From assembly GCA_936933955.1 (NCBI GenBank), contig CAKZIN010000089.1:1-43167 (forward strand): a stretch of DNA of 43,167 nt. Direction: 5' to 3'. This document shows positions 24,096-32,443 of this stretch, piece by piece. Every line of letters starts with the position of its first letter. The first letter of the stretch is position 1. The stretch is from an uncultured Sphingopyxis sp. GTDB lineage: Bacteria; Pseudomonadota; Alphaproteobacteria; Sphingomonadales; Sphingomonadaceae. The translations under genes were made by a program, and so were the position numbers. The notes under the pieces were generated by a model. It was not told the origin of the DNA and searched no databases. It saw only the letters and a list, made by a program, of their open reading frames with translations.

Positions 24096-24530
24096 ATGAA
24101 CCGACCCTTCCCAAGCGCGCTCGCCGCTATCCTCCTGCCGCTGGCGCTCACTGCGTGTAGCCAGCCCGACGCCGCGCAGCGCGATGCTGCGAACGTCGCC
24201 TTCGACGGTATGCGCGGCGCCGACGGGACGCTCCAGCCGGTGCCGACACGCGCGGTGCGCATCGGCCTCGGCGGCCCGCGCACCCCCGCCTGCCGCACGA
24301 CGACAATCAACGCCGCGACCCCGGTCTACTGGTCGCCGGAGGGTGGTCCGGTAAAGGCGCAGGTGAGCGGGGAGGTCGCCGCCTGCGACACCGCGGACGG
24401 TTTCACCGGCATCGTCTTTGCCGCGCCCGGCCAGAACTTCGATGCGTGCAACATCGCCCGCCCGCTACGCAACGCGCGCGAATATCAGGGGCCGTGCCGA
24501 TGGGGCTGGGCGCGCCTCACCGGGGGGTGA
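24096..24530 (+). CDS. Small lipoprotein of unknown function
   Basis: A 144-residue protein: MNRPFPSALAAILLPLALTAC gives lipobox LTAC (Cys21). The mature part has four or more Cys residues (TPACRTTT, VAACDTADG, FDACNIARP, GPCRWGWARL), which suggests two disulfides in the periplasm. I recognise no domain. It is divergent from gyrB and followed by a likely terminator at 24567. The start ATG is the only one consistent with the signal peptide. Confidence 0.72.
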   Translation: MNRPFPSALAAILLPLALTACSQPDAAQRDAANVAFDGMRGADGTLQPVPTRAVRIGLGGPRTPACRTTTINAATPVYWSPEGGPVKAQVSGEVAACDTADGFTGIVFAAPGQNFDACNIARPLRNAREYQGPCRWGWARLTGG

Positions 24531-24566
24531 GGCGGGATAGTTTCATTTGAAAGCTCAGGCTAAGTT

Positions 24567-24592
24567 CACACCAAATCGAGGTGTGGTTTTGT
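24567..24592 (+). terminator. Terminator-like hairpin after the lipoprotein gene
   Basis: A 6-bp stem CACACC/GGTGTG (24567-24572 with 24580-24585) is followed by GTTTTGTTG. It lies in a noticeably AT-richer stretch (24540-24610), the only one of its kind in this region. Confidence 0.6.
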
Positions 24593-24701
24593 TGTATTTC
24601 AGTGACTTAGGGTTGTAGCGGTTTCGCGCGCGGTAGGCAAGAACGCGGCCGCGCTCAAGGACGGGATCGGCCCCCTAGTCGCCAGCCATGACCAGCTACC
24701 C

Positions 24702-24728
24702 GTCGGCCCGGATCGAGCCCGGACCGAC
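24702..24728 (-). terminator. Strong GC hairpin downstream of the hydratase-dehydrogenase gene
   Basis: GTCGGTCCGGG pairs with CCGGGCCGAC allowing G-U pairs, giving an 11-bp stem 23 bp after the stop. No U-tract follows, so it may stabilise the mRNA 3' end rather than terminate intrinsically. Confidence 0.45.
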
Positions 24729-24750
24729 GTGAGCATCGTTAGCGCTCGGG

Positions 24751-26787
24751 TCAGAAACCCGCCTTCGCCTCCGCCTTTTCGCGCAGCAGCGGGCTCACCT
24801 CCAGCCCGTGCTTCTCGAGCCCCGCAACGATCTTGTCGGTGCCCTCGAGGCCGGCCCAGAACATCGGGCCGCCGCGGTAGACCGGCCAGCCGTAGCCGTA
24901 GATCCACACCACATCGATGTCGCTGGCGCGCTGGGCCTTGCCTTCGCTGAGGATCTTCGCGCCCTCATTGACCATCGGGTAGAGCGTGCGCTCGACGATT
25001 TCCTGGTCGGTGATCTCGCGCTTGGTGACGCCTTCCTTCTGGCGGAATTGCTCGATGATCTCCTCGACGCGGGCGGAGGGGGACGCCTGCCGCTTGTCGT
25101 CATAGTCGTAGAAGCCGGCCTGCTTCTTCTGCCCCCAGCGCCCCTCCGCGCAGAGCGCGTCGCGGATGCTTTCGATGCGGTTTTCGTCGCGGTGCCAGCC
25201 GATGTCGGTGCCGGCGAGGTCGGCCATCTGGAACGGCCCCATCGGCATGCCGAAATCGGTGTGGACCTTGTCGATCTGCGCCGGAGTCGCCCCTTCGAGC
25301 AGCAGCTTCTGCGCCTCAAGCTGCCGCGGCGCGAGCATGCGGTTGCCGATGAAGCCGTGGCATACGCCCGCCACCACCGCGACCTTGCCGATCTTCTTGC
25401 CCGTCGCCATCGCGGTGGCGAGCACGTCGGGCGCGGTTTTGTCGCCGCGCACCACCTCCAGCAGCTTCATGACGTTGGCGGGCGAGAAGAAGTGCATCCC
25501 CACCACGTCCTGCGGGCGCGAGGTCGCCGCCGCGATCTCGTTCACGTCGAGGTAGCTGGTGTTGCTGGCGAGGATCGCGCCCGGCTTGGCGATCGCGTCC
25601 AATCGGCCGAAAATATCCTTTTTGACGTCCATATTTTCGTAAACCGCCTCGATGATGAGGTCGGCATCGGCGAGGTCCTCAAGGGCGAGCGTGGGGGTCA
25701 GAAGCCCCATCATCTGCTCGACCTGTTCGGGCTTGAAGCGGCCCTTGGCGGCGCTCGCCTCGTAATTCTTGCGCACCGTGGCGATGCCGCGGTCGAGCGC
25801 TTCCTGCGCGGTCTCGACGATGGTGACCGGGATGCCCTTCTGCAGGAAGTTCATCGCGATGCCGCCGCCCATCGTGCCCGCGCCAATGACGCCGACCTTC
25901 TTGATGTCGCGCAGCTTGGTGTCCTCGGGAAGGCCGTCGATCTTTGCCGCCTTACGCTCAGCGAAAAAGATGTGCCGCTGCGCCGCGGACTGCGTGCCGA
26001 ACATCAGCTTCATGAACTGTTCGCGCTCGAACGCCATGCCCTCGTCGAAGGGGAGGCGCGTTGCCGCCTCGACGCAGGCGAGGTTGGCGAAGGGCGCGTC
26101 AAAACCCTTCCACTTGCGACCGAACTCCTGCTTGAGGGCCTCGATCGCGGAGGCATCGCCCTTGACCTCGCGCTCGCGGGTCGGGCGCGGGCCTTCGGCG
26201 ATCTTGCTGCGGGCAAAGGCGACCGCGTCGGCGCGCAGGCTGTCCTCACCGGTCAGCGCATCGACCAAACCCAGCTCGTGCGCCTTTGGCGCGGGCACCG
26301 GGTCGCCGGTCGCCGCCATGCGCGCCGCAGCCTCGACCCCGACGACGCGCGGCAGCCGCTGCGTGCCGCCCGCGCCGGGCAGCAGGCCGAGCTTCACTTC
26401 GGGCACGCCCAACTTCGCCGACGGCACCGCCACGCGATAATGGCAGGCGAGCGTCGTTTCGAGCCCGCCGCCCAGCGCGGTGCCGTGGATCGCGGCGACG
26501 ATCGGCTTGGCCGCGCCCTCCATCATGTTGAACACGCTGTTGAGGTCGGGCCCGCGCGGCGGCTTCGAAAACTCGGTGATGTCGGCGCCCGCGATGAACG
26601 TCTGGCCGTCGCAGGTGAGCACGATCGCCTTCACCCCATCGTCGGCGAGCGCGGCGGTCATCTCGCGCTGCAGCCCTTCGCGCACGTGCCACGACAGCGC
26701 ATTGACCGGCGGATTGTTGACCACGACGATCGCGACATCCCCGTCGCGCGTGGTGGTGACGGTCATCGGCGTCGCTTCATCGGTCAT
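24751..26787 (-). CDS. FadB/FadJ-type enoyl-CoA hydratase / 3-hydroxyacyl-CoA dehydrogenase
   Basis: A bifunctional beta-oxidation enzyme of 678 residues. The crotonase domain (about 8-190) has both catalytic Glu residues, Glu110 in LGGGLETTL and Glu130 in GVPEVKLGLLPGAGGTQRLPR, plus the oxyanion loop FIAGADITEF. The NAD-binding domain (about 295-475) starts at VGVIGAGTMGGGIAMNFLQKG and contains the catalytic His in GMHFFSPANVMKLLEVV. The C-terminal 3-hydroxyacyl-CoA dehydrogenase domains include GFIGNRMLAPRQLEAQKLLLEGATPAQID. ATG 26787 is favoured by AAGGA 10 nt upstream; 26829 would overlap the upstream gene. It is the last gene of the leftward arm and probably processes the enoyl-CoAs made by the dehydrogenases upstream. 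Confidence 0.93.
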   Translation of the reverse strand: MTDEATPMTVTTTRDGDVAIVVVNNPPVNALSWHVREGLQREMTAALADDGVKAIVLTCDGQTFIAGADITEFSKPPRGPDLNSVFNMMEGAAKPIVAAIHGTALGGGLETTLACHYRVAVPSAKLGVPEVKLGLLPGAGGTQRLPRVVGVEAAARMAATGDPVPAPKAHELGLVDALTGEDSLRADAVAFARSKIAEGPRPTREREVKGDASAIEALKQEFGRKWKGFDAPFANLACVEAATRLPFDEGMAFEREQFMKLMFGTQSAAQRHIFFAERKAAKIDGLPEDTKLRDIKKVGVIGAGTMGGGIAMNFLQKGIPVTIVETAQEALDRGIATVRKNYEASAAKGRFKPEQVEQMMGLLTPTLALEDLADADLIIEAVYENMDVKKDIFGRLDAIAKPGAILASNTSYLDVNEIAAATSRPQDVVGMHFFSPANVMKLLEVVRGDKTAPDVLATAMATGKKIGKVAVVAGVCHGFIGNRMLAPRQLEAQKLLLEGATPAQIDKVHTDFGMPMGPFQMADLAGTDIGWHRDENRIESIRDALCAEGRWGQKKQAGFYDYDDKRQASPSARVEEIIEQFRQKEGVTKREITDQEIVERTLYPMVNEGAKILSEGKAQRASDIDVVWIYGYGWPVYRGGPMFWAGLEGTDKIVAGLEKHGLEVSPLLREKAEAKAGF

Positions 26788-26818
26788 CGCAGGAACATCC
26801 TTGGCTGGTTGGGAGAGA

Positions 26819-28021
26819 TCAGTCGGCAATGGCGGCGTGGACGAGCGTCTTCAACTCGCGCCGCACCTTGTAGGTGGAGGAGGGGGAGAGCTGGGTCATG
26901 AACACCATCGCCAGCTGCTCCGCCGGATCGACGAAGAAGCCGGTCGAGAACATCCCGCCCCAGTAAAGATCGCCGACGCTCGCGGGCAGCAGCGTCGCAG
27001 CGGGGTCGATGGTGGTGGCAAAGCCGAGCCCGAAACCGACCCCGGCATTCTCATCCTCGCTGAACAGGCCGATGCTGTGTTCGGTGAGGTCGCCGCCGCC
27101 GGGAAGGTGGTTCAGCCCCATCTGCTCGAGCGTGCGGCGCGAGAGGATGCGCGTGCCGTCGAGCGCCCCGTCCCCCAGCAGCATGGCGCAGAAGCGGTAA
27201 TAATCGTCGAGCGTCGAGACGAGCCCGCCGCCGCCCGAATGGAACCGCCGCGATTTCGCCCAGCGGCTGTCCGCGCCGCCGTCCCACAACCGCTTGCCCT
27301 GCGGGTGGAAGACATAGGCGTCGGTCAGGCGGTGGCGCTCGCCCTCGGGCACCTCGAACCCGGTATCTTTCATGCCGAGCGGGTCGAACAGCCGGTCCTT
27401 CAGCACATCCGCGAACGGGCGCCCCTCAATCTTCTCTATCACCGCGCCGAGCACGTCGGTGGCCATCGAATAGCACCAGCGCGTGCCCGGATCGAACAGC
27501 AGCGGCAGTTTGGCGATGCGTTCGATGAACTCGTCCATCGACTGGTCGGCGTCGAAATCGTCGATCTTTTGCGCGCGATAGGCGGCGTCGACCGGATTGC
27601 GCTCTTGAAAGCCATAGGTGAGGCCCGCGGTGTGGCGGAGGAGGTCGACCATCAGGATCGGGCGCGCGGGCGGGCGCGTGACGAACGGGATGGCGCCGCC
27701 GCCCGCAACGAACACGCCAGTGTTCTTGAACTGCGGCAGCACCTCGTGGAGCGGGGTGTCGAGCGCGACCTTGCCCTCCTCCACCAGCATCATGAACGCG
27801 ACCGAGGTGATCGGTTTGGTCATCGACGCGATGCGAAAGATCGCGTCGTCCTTCAGCGGCTCACCTGCGCGCGCCTCGCCGATGGCGGAGCGGTGGACGA
27901 TCTCCCCCCGCCGCGCGACCAGCACCGCCGCGTGCGGCAGCTTGCCGGGGCGCACGTAATGTTCCTCGAGAAACGCCGGGATCCGCTCCAGCCGCGCCTT
28001 ATCCATGCCGCCTGAACTCAC
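26819..28021 (-). CDS. Serine hydrolase of the beta-lactamase/EstB fold
   Basis: A 400-residue cytoplasmic esterase-like protein without a signal peptide. The nucleophile motif SxxK is SMTK (Ser66, Lys69) in FRIASMTKPITSVAFMMLVEEG. The Tyr motif is YSM (Tyr184), and the third motif region is HSGGGGLVST. This pattern fits family VIII carboxylesterases and class C-like proteins rather than true beta-lactamases. In this setting it could hydrolyse an ester or lactone substrate of the pathway, which is inference. GTG 28021 overlaps the preceding stop (GTGA); ATG 28006 (MDKARLERIP) is an alternative start. Confidence 0.85.
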   Translation of the reverse strand: MSSGGMDKARLERIPAFLEEHYVRPGKLPHAAVLVARRGEIVHRSAIGEARAGEPLKDDAIFRIASMTKPITSVAFMMLVEEGKVALDTPLHEVLPQFKNTGVFVAGGGAIPFVTRPPARPILMVDLLRHTAGLTYGFQERNPVDAAYRAQKIDDFDADQSMDEFIERIAKLPLLFDPGTRWCYSMATDVLGAVIEKIEGRPFADVLKDRLFDPLGMKDTGFEVPEGERHRLTDAYVFHPQGKRLWDGGADSRWAKSRRFHSGGGGLVSTLDDYYRFCAMLLGDGALDGTRILSRRTLEQMGLNHLPGGGDLTEHSIGLFSEDENAGVGFGLGFATTIDPAATLLPASVGDLYWGGMFSTGFFVDPAEQLAMVFMTQLSPSSTYKVRRELKTLVHAAIAD

Positions 28022-28968
28022 GAAACGCGCACTCCTTCGAGCACCGCCTCCGCGCGCGCGAACAGCGCGGGGTCGATGTTGAGCCCCGATGCCGCGGCGT
28101 TGTCGTCGACCTGCTCGGGCCGGCTCGCGCCGACGATGGCGCTGGTCACCTCGGGGCGCCGCAGCACCCAGGCGATGGCGAACTGCGCCATGGTGCAGCC
28201 CGCCTCCTCGGCGATCGGACGCAGCCGCTGCACCGCCTCCAGCACGGGCGTTTCGAGATACTGGCCCATGAAGTTATCGCCCGCGCTGGTCGTCGCGCGG
28301 CTCCCCTCGGGCACGGGCGCGCCGGGCTGGTATTTGCCGGTCAGCACCCCCATCGCCAGCGGCGACCAGACGATCTGGCCGATGCCGTTGGCGTGGCTGA
28401 TCGGAAACACCTTCGCCTCCGGCCGGCGGTAGAGCATGCTGTACTGCGGCTGCGAGCTCACGAATTTGACGTTGGGCGGGGACAGCGCGAGCGCCGCCTC
28501 GATCTGGTCGGGCGACCATTCGGAAAAGCCGATGGCGCGCACCTTGCCGCTGTTCACCGCCGCCGACAGCGCCTCCATCGTCTCTTCGAGCGGCGTGTCG
28601 GGGTCGTAGCGGTGGCACTGGTAGAGGTCGATGTAATCGGTCTTGAGCCGCTTGAGGCTCGCGTCGAGCTGCTTTTCGACCTGCGCGCGGCTCAATCCGC
28701 GGTCCTGTTCGGTCATCGGCCAGAACAGCTTGGTGGCGAGAATGTAGCTGTCGCGCGACCGCCCCTCGAGCGCGCGGCCCAGAAACTCCTCCGCCGCGCC
28801 CTTGCCGTAGATGTTGGCGGTGTCGATGAAGTTGATGCCGCGCTCGAACGCCCGGTCGACGCACGCGCGCCCGACGCTGTCGTCGACATCGACGCCATAG
28901 GTCAGCCAGCTGCCGAGGCAGATCTCCGACACGCGAATGCCGCTGTCGCCGAGGTTACGATATTGCAT
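28018..28968 (-). CDS. Aldo/keto reductase
   Basis: A 316-residue NADPH-dependent oxidoreductase with a TIM-barrel fold, close to the Kv-beta-like group. The catalytic tetrad is visible: Asp and Tyr in NFIDTANIYGKG, Lys in ILATKLFWP and His in LYQCHRYDPD. The cofactor end is SAIVGASRPEQVDDN. The start is MQYRNLGDSGIRVSEICLGSW at 28968; an upstream ATG at 28986 is less likely. It is coupled to the serine hydrolase by a GTGA overlap. The substrate is unknown. Confidence 0.9.
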   Translation of the reverse strand: MQYRNLGDSGIRVSEICLGSWLTYGVDVDDSVGRACVDRAFERGINFIDTANIYGKGAAEEFLGRALEGRSRDSYILATKLFWPMTEQDRGLSRAQVEKQLDASLKRLKTDYIDLYQCHRYDPDTPLEETMEALSAAVNSGKVRAIGFSEWSPDQIEAALALSPPNVKFVSSQPQYSMLYRRPEAKVFPISHANGIGQIVWSPLAMGVLTGKYQPGAPVPEGSRATTSAGDNFMGQYLETPVLEAVQRLRPIAEEAGCTMAQFAIAWVLRRPEVTSAIVGASRPEQVDDNAAASGLNIDPALFARAEAVLEGVRVS

Positions 28969-29003
28969 GGCTGTGACCTTTCCCAACTCGACGCTTGCCG
29001 CTC

Positions 29004-29038
29004 GTCATTGCGAGGAGCGACGCGACGAAGCAATCCAT
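29004..29038. repeat. REP-like single arm (ATTGCGAGG...GAAGCAATCC)
   Basis: GTCATTGCGAGGAGCGACG...GAAGCAATCC resembles the left arm at 21066-21092 and can fold through ATTGC/GCAAT. It lies in the 118-bp gap between the SDR and aldo/keto reductase genes. Confidence 0.6.
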
Positions 29039-29086
29039 CACCAAACCGTTCAGCACGCCCGACGCTCCGTCAGTGACCGGCGGCCA

Positions 29087-29881
29087 TCACACCGCGGTCC
29101 GCCCGGTCAGCTGGCGCGTCACCGGGTGGCTCGACGACAAGCCGCCGTCGACCACCAGCGCCTGGCCGTTGACGTAGCTTGAAAGGTCGCTCGCCAGGAA
29201 CAGCGCGGCGTTCGCCAGCTCCTCCGGCTGGGCGGCGCGGCGGAGCGGATTGAGCTGCCCCAGCTTGTGCTCGACGCCCTTGCCGCGCGCATAGTCGAAC
29301 GTCGGCTGGGTCATCCCCGTTTCGGTGAGCCCGGGGCAGATCGCGTTGACGCGCACCCCCGTCTCCGACAGCTGCTGCGCCGACGTGGCGGCGAGATTGA
29401 TCACCCCCGCCTTTGATGCCGAATAGGCCGGCCCGCCCGCGCCCGAGCGCAACCCCGCAACGCTCGCGGTGAGGATGATCGATCCGCCGCGTCCCGCGTC
29501 CCACATCGCCTTGCCCGCATGCTTCACCATCAGCCACGGGCCGATCAGGTTGATGCGTAAAAGCTCCGCGAAGGCTTCGGGCGTCTCGTCGAAGATGCCG
29601 GGTAGCCCGCCCGACACGCCGGCGTTGGCGAAGGCGATGTCGAGCGCGCCGAAGCTCTCTCGCGCGGTCGCGACGAGGCGCGCGACGTCTGCCTCGCTCC
29701 CCGCATCGACCTCCAGCGCCACCGCCGCCTCGCCCAGCTCGCCCGCGACGTCGTGCACGCCGCCTGCGCGGTCGCCGAGCACCACCCGCGCGCCCTCCGC
29801 GACAAACCGCCGCGCCGCCGCACGCCCGATCCCCGACGCCGCCCCGGTGATGATGGCCACTTTGCCGTTCAGCAGGGTCAT
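29087..29881 (-). CDS. Short-chain dehydrogenase/reductase
   Basis: A classical SDR of 264 residues. The Rossmann motif is TGAASGIG (12-19). NANAG-like FANAGVSGG follows, the catalytic Ser is in ILTASVAGLRSG, and the Tyr-Lys pair is YSASK. AICPGLTETGM and LVVDGGL complete the fold. The ATG is preceded by GAGGA 8 nt away. A hydroxyacyl or alcohol oxidation step in the island is likely; the substrate is unknown. REPIN copy B sits just upstream. Confidence 0.91.
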   Translation of the reverse strand: MTLLNGKVAIITGAASGIGRAAARRFVAEGARVVLGDRAGGVHDVAGELGEAAVALEVDAGSEADVARLVATARESFGALDIAFANAGVSGGLPGIFDETPEAFAELLRINLIGPWLMVKHAGKAMWDAGRGGSIILTASVAGLRSGAGGPAYSASKAGVINLAATSAQQLSETGVRVNAICPGLTETGMTQPTFDYARGKGVEHKLGQLNPLRRAAQPEELANAALFLASDLSSYVNGQALVVDGGLSSSHPVTRQLTGRTAV

Positions 29882-29901
29882 GCTTTCGTCCTCATCCGAA
29901 G

Positions 29902-30003
29902 CCCCTCCCCTTCAGGGGAGGGGTTGGGGTGGGGTTTTTCGCCCTCACGCTGCGCTTGCCGGAGAGACCCCACCCCCGGCCCCTCCCCTGAAGGGGAGGG
30001 GGG
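29902..30003. repeat. REPIN-like double hairpin B
   Basis: Two hairpins with stem CCCCTCCCC/GGGGAGGGG and loop TTCA (left) or TGAA (right) face each other across about 55 bp. GGGGTGGGG and CCCCACCCC sit inside each arm. It fills the gap between the kinase-like gene and the SDR gene. Confidence 0.85.
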
Positions 30004-30017
30004 AAGGTTATCGCTCC

Positions 30018-31088
30018 TCACGCCCCCGCCCTCTGTGCAAAATGCCACGCGCGCGCCGCCAGTTCGCCGACCTTTTCGCTCATCGCGCGGGCGTGGGCGG
30101 AGGTGGCGGTGCCGTCGATGACGCGCTTCTTGATGCCCTGGATGATGCCTGCGAGCCGGAAGAAATTATAGGCGAAGTACCAGTCGAGCTGCGGCAGCCC
30201 GTCGCGCCCTGTTGCCGCGCAATAGCGCGCCACCGCCTCGTCCAGCTCGGGGATGCCGAGGGCCTTGCGGTCGAGGTCTTGTACGCCGGAACGCCCGCCA
30301 TTGTCGGTCACCCACGCCATCAGGAAATAGCTGAAGTCCGCCAGCGGATCGCCCAGCGTCGACAGCTCCCAGTCGAGCACCGCGCGCACCTGCGGCGCAT
30401 CGGGCGCGAAGATCAGATTGTCGATGCGATAATCGCCGTGGACGATGCTGGTGCGCGTCTGTTCGGGGAGGCTGGCGGGCAGGAACGCGATTAGCCGCTC
30501 CATCTCCGGCATCGTCTCGGTTTCGCTGAGGCGATATTGCTTCGACCAGCGCTCGACTTGGCGGCCGAAGTAATTGCCCGGCTTGCCATAGTCACCAAGC
30601 CCCGCCGCGTCGGGATCGATCGCGTGCAGCGCGGCGAGGTTGTCGACCATCGCGTCATAGTGCGCGCGGCGACTCTCCGGCGTCGCGCCGGGCATGGCGC
30701 CGTCCCAGATCGTCCGCCCCTCGACCAGCGCCATGACGTAGAACATCGCGCCGATGACGCTGTCGTCGGTGCACAACCCATAGGGCCGCGCGACCGGGAA
30801 GCCGGTGGGGTGGAGCCCGGCGATCACGCGATACTCACGGTCCACCGCATGCGCCGAGGGGAGCAGCGGCCCGAACGGCTTCCGGCGCAGCACATACGAC
30901 CCCGACGCCGCATCGAGCCGATAGGTCGGGTTCGACTGCCCGCCCTTGAACTTGGCGATGCGCAAGGGGCCCGCGAAACCCTCGACATTGGCCGCCATCC
31001 ATTCGGTCAGCCGCGCTTCGTCGAGCCGGTCCTGCCCCTGCGGCTCGACCGTGCCGGTGAACGCTTCCTCGGCGTTGATCATGCTCAT
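30018..31088 (-). CDS. ACAD10/11-type kinase-fold phosphotransferase
   Basis: A 356-residue protein of the APH/choline-kinase fold. It matches the N-terminal kinase domain of animal ACAD10/11: FKGGQSNPTYRL (about 44-55), YVLRRKPFGPLLPSAHAVDREY (ATP-binding Lys), VIGAMFYVMALVEGR (hinge), the catalytic loop IVHGDYRIDNLIF (His-Gly-Asp with Asn) and the metal-binding VLDWELSTLGDPLADFSY. In mammals this domain phosphorylates 4-hydroxyacyl-CoAs, and LvaA does so in bacterial levulinate degradation. The same reaction is inferred here, supported by an ACAD10/11-type dehydrogenase two genes upstream. Antibiotic phosphorylation is unlikely. REPIN copies flank both ends. No clear ribosome site precedes 31088; 31082 is a second in-frame ATG. 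Confidence 0.88.
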   Translation of the reverse strand: MSMINAEEAFTGTVEPQGQDRLDEARLTEWMAANVEGFAGPLRIAKFKGGQSNPTYRLDAASGSYVLRRKPFGPLLPSAHAVDREYRVIAGLHPTGFPVARPYGLCTDDSVIGAMFYVMALVEGRTIWDGAMPGATPESRRAHYDAMVDNLAALHAIDPDAAGLGDYGKPGNYFGRQVERWSKQYRLSETETMPEMERLIAFLPASLPEQTRTSIVHGDYRIDNLIFAPDAPQVRAVLDWELSTLGDPLADFSYFLMAWVTDNGGRSGVQDLDRKALGIPELDEAVARYCAATGRDGLPQLDWYFAYNFFRLAGIIQGIKKRVIDGTATSAHARAMSEKVGELAARAWHFAQRAGA

Positions 31089-31108
31089 AGGGGAGACATC
31101 GCCTTTTC

Positions 31109-31209
31109 TCCCCTCCCGCTTGCGGGAGGGGTCGGGGGTGGGCCGGGTTCAGCGCAGAGGTTCGTGGCTCCGCGCCCACCCCCAGCCCCTCCCGCAAGCG
31201 GGAGGGGAG
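31109..31209. repeat. REPIN-like double hairpin C
   Basis: The left hairpin is CCCCTCCCGC-TT-GCGGGAGGGG and the right is CCCCTCCCGC-AA-GCGGGAGGGG. The spacer includes GTTCAGCGCAGAGG and GTGGCTCCGCGCCCACC, which marks orientation; it is the same as copy D and opposite to copy F. It ends about 15 bp from the stop of the alcohol dehydrogenase gene. Confidence 0.9.
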
Positions 31210-31224
31210 TAGCGAGCACCACCC

Positions 31225-32313
31225 TCATCCGAACACCACGACACTGCGCGCGCTGTCGCCGCGCTTCATGCGGTCGAAGCCGTCGTTGATGCGCTCGAGC
31301 GGGATCGTCTCGGCGACGATCGTGTCGAGGTCGAGCAGCCCGCGCAGGTAGAAATCGACCAGCCGTGGGATGTCCACCGGGAAGCGGTTGCCGCCCATGA
31401 TCGCGCCCTGCAGCTTCTTGCCCGAGAGGAGGTCCATCGCCCCCAGCCCGACCTGTTCGCTCAAAGGCATCATGCCGAGGATCGTCGCCGTCCCCCCGCG
31501 CCGCAGCGATTTGACCGCGAGGCTCGCCGACGCCGGCCGCCCGACCGCCTCGACCGCATGATCGACGCCGCCCTTGGTCATTTCGACGATCTGCGCTGCC
31601 GCGCCGTCGCTCGCCGCATCGACCACATCGGTCGCGCCGAGCTTCTTCGCGAGCTCGCGCTTTTCGGGGATCGGGTCGGCGGCGATGATCCGCCCCGCGC
31701 CTGCGATCTTGGCGGCGTTGATGGTCGCTAGGCCCACCCCGCCGCAGCCGATCACCGCCACCGTCTCCCCCGGGGTCAGCTTGCAGGCGTTGAAGATCGT
31801 CCCCGCCCCCGTCGTCACCGCGCAGCCGATCACCGCCGCACGGTCGAGCGGCATGTCGGGGTCGATCGCGACGCAGGCATGTTCGTGCACCAGCATCGTC
31901 TCGGCAAAGGCGGAGAGGTTCAGCATCTGATGCACGACGCTGCCGTCGGGGCGGGTAATGCGCGGGGGCTCCTGCGGCCCACGCCGCGTCTCCGCGCCCA
32001 TGCACAGCGACATGCGCCCCGTGACGCAATATTCGCAGTGCCCGCAAAAGGCGGAGAGGCAGGTGACGACCGCGTCGCCGACCTTCACCGTCCTCACCTC
32101 GCTGCCGACCGCCTCGACGATGCCCGCCGCCTCGTGCCCCGGAACGGCCGGGAGCGGGTGGGGGTAGGCGCCTTCGATGAAGTGCAGGTCCGAATGGCAC
32201 AGCCCGCACGCAGCGGTGCGGATGCGCACCTCATGCGGTCCGCAGTCGGCGACGCGCACCTCTTCGATCACGAGCGGCTGGCCGGGGGCGGTGAGGATGG
32301 CGGCTTTGGTCAT
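31225..32313 (-). CDS. Zinc-dependent alcohol dehydrogenase (class III-like MDR)
   Basis: A 362-residue medium-chain dehydrogenase. Catalytic zinc ligands are in AACGLCHSDLHF and VPGHEAAG. The structural zinc site is the four-Cys loop AFCGHCEYCVTGRMSLC. The NAD-binding motif is VIGCGGVGLATINAAK, followed by an Asp (AADPIPEK) that favours NAD. The protein resembles the larger class III type used for alcohols or formaldehyde adducts. In this island it may oxidise a primary alcohol intermediate, which is inference. The ATG is supported by AGGA 8 nt upstream. Confidence 0.92.
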   Translation of the reverse strand: MTKAAILTAPGQPLVIEEVRVADCGPHEVRIRTAACGLCHSDLHFIEGAYPHPLPAVPGHEAAGIVEAVGSEVRTVKVGDAVVTCLSAFCGHCEYCVTGRMSLCMGAETRRGPQEPPRITRPDGSVVHQMLNLSAFAETMLVHEHACVAIDPDMPLDRAAVIGCAVTTGAGTIFNACKLTPGETVAVIGCGGVGLATINAAKIAGAGRIIAADPIPEKRELAKKLGATDVVDAASDGAAAQIVEMTKGGVDHAVEAVGRPASASLAVKSLRRGGTATILGMMPLSEQVGLGAMDLLSGKKLQGAIMGGNRFPVDIPRLVDFYLRGLLDLDTIVAETIPLERINDGFDRMKRGDSARSVVVFG

Positions 32314-32333
32314 GGTTTCATCCTATTGCGCTT

Positions 32334-32435
32334 CTCCTCTCCCGCTTGCGGGAGGGGACGGGGGTGGGCGGGGTTCAGCGCGAAGGTCAGTGGCTCCGCG
32401 CCCACCCCCAGCCCCTCCCGCACGCGGGAGGGGAG
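32334..32435. repeat. REPIN-like double hairpin D
   Basis: Same architecture and orientation as copy C: two GC hairpins around a spacer with GTTCAGCGCGAAGGTC and GTGGCTCCGCGCCCACC. One base in the right loop (CACGCG rather than CAAGCG) differs from copy C. It ends about 8 bp from the stop of the ACAD10/11-type gene. Confidence 0.9.
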
Positions 32436-32443
32436 GGTGGGGC

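Noticed and set aside
22327..24099. 590-codon plus-strand frame opposite gyrB
   Set aside because: GyrB motifs decide the strand; the mirror frame is an artefact of third-position GC bias.
24808..26901. 697-codon plus-strand frame opposite the hydratase-dehydrogenase gene
   Set aside because: Mirror frame; the minus strand carries both catalytic domains.
26819..28021. True class C beta-lactamase
   Set aside because: No signal peptide, Tyr motif YSM rather than YxN, HSGG instead of KTG, and a catabolic context; better called an EstB-like serine hydrolase.
30018..31088. Aminoglycoside resistance kinase
   Set aside because: The fold is shared, but the sequence follows the ACAD10/11 kinase domain and the context is acyl-CoA catabolism.
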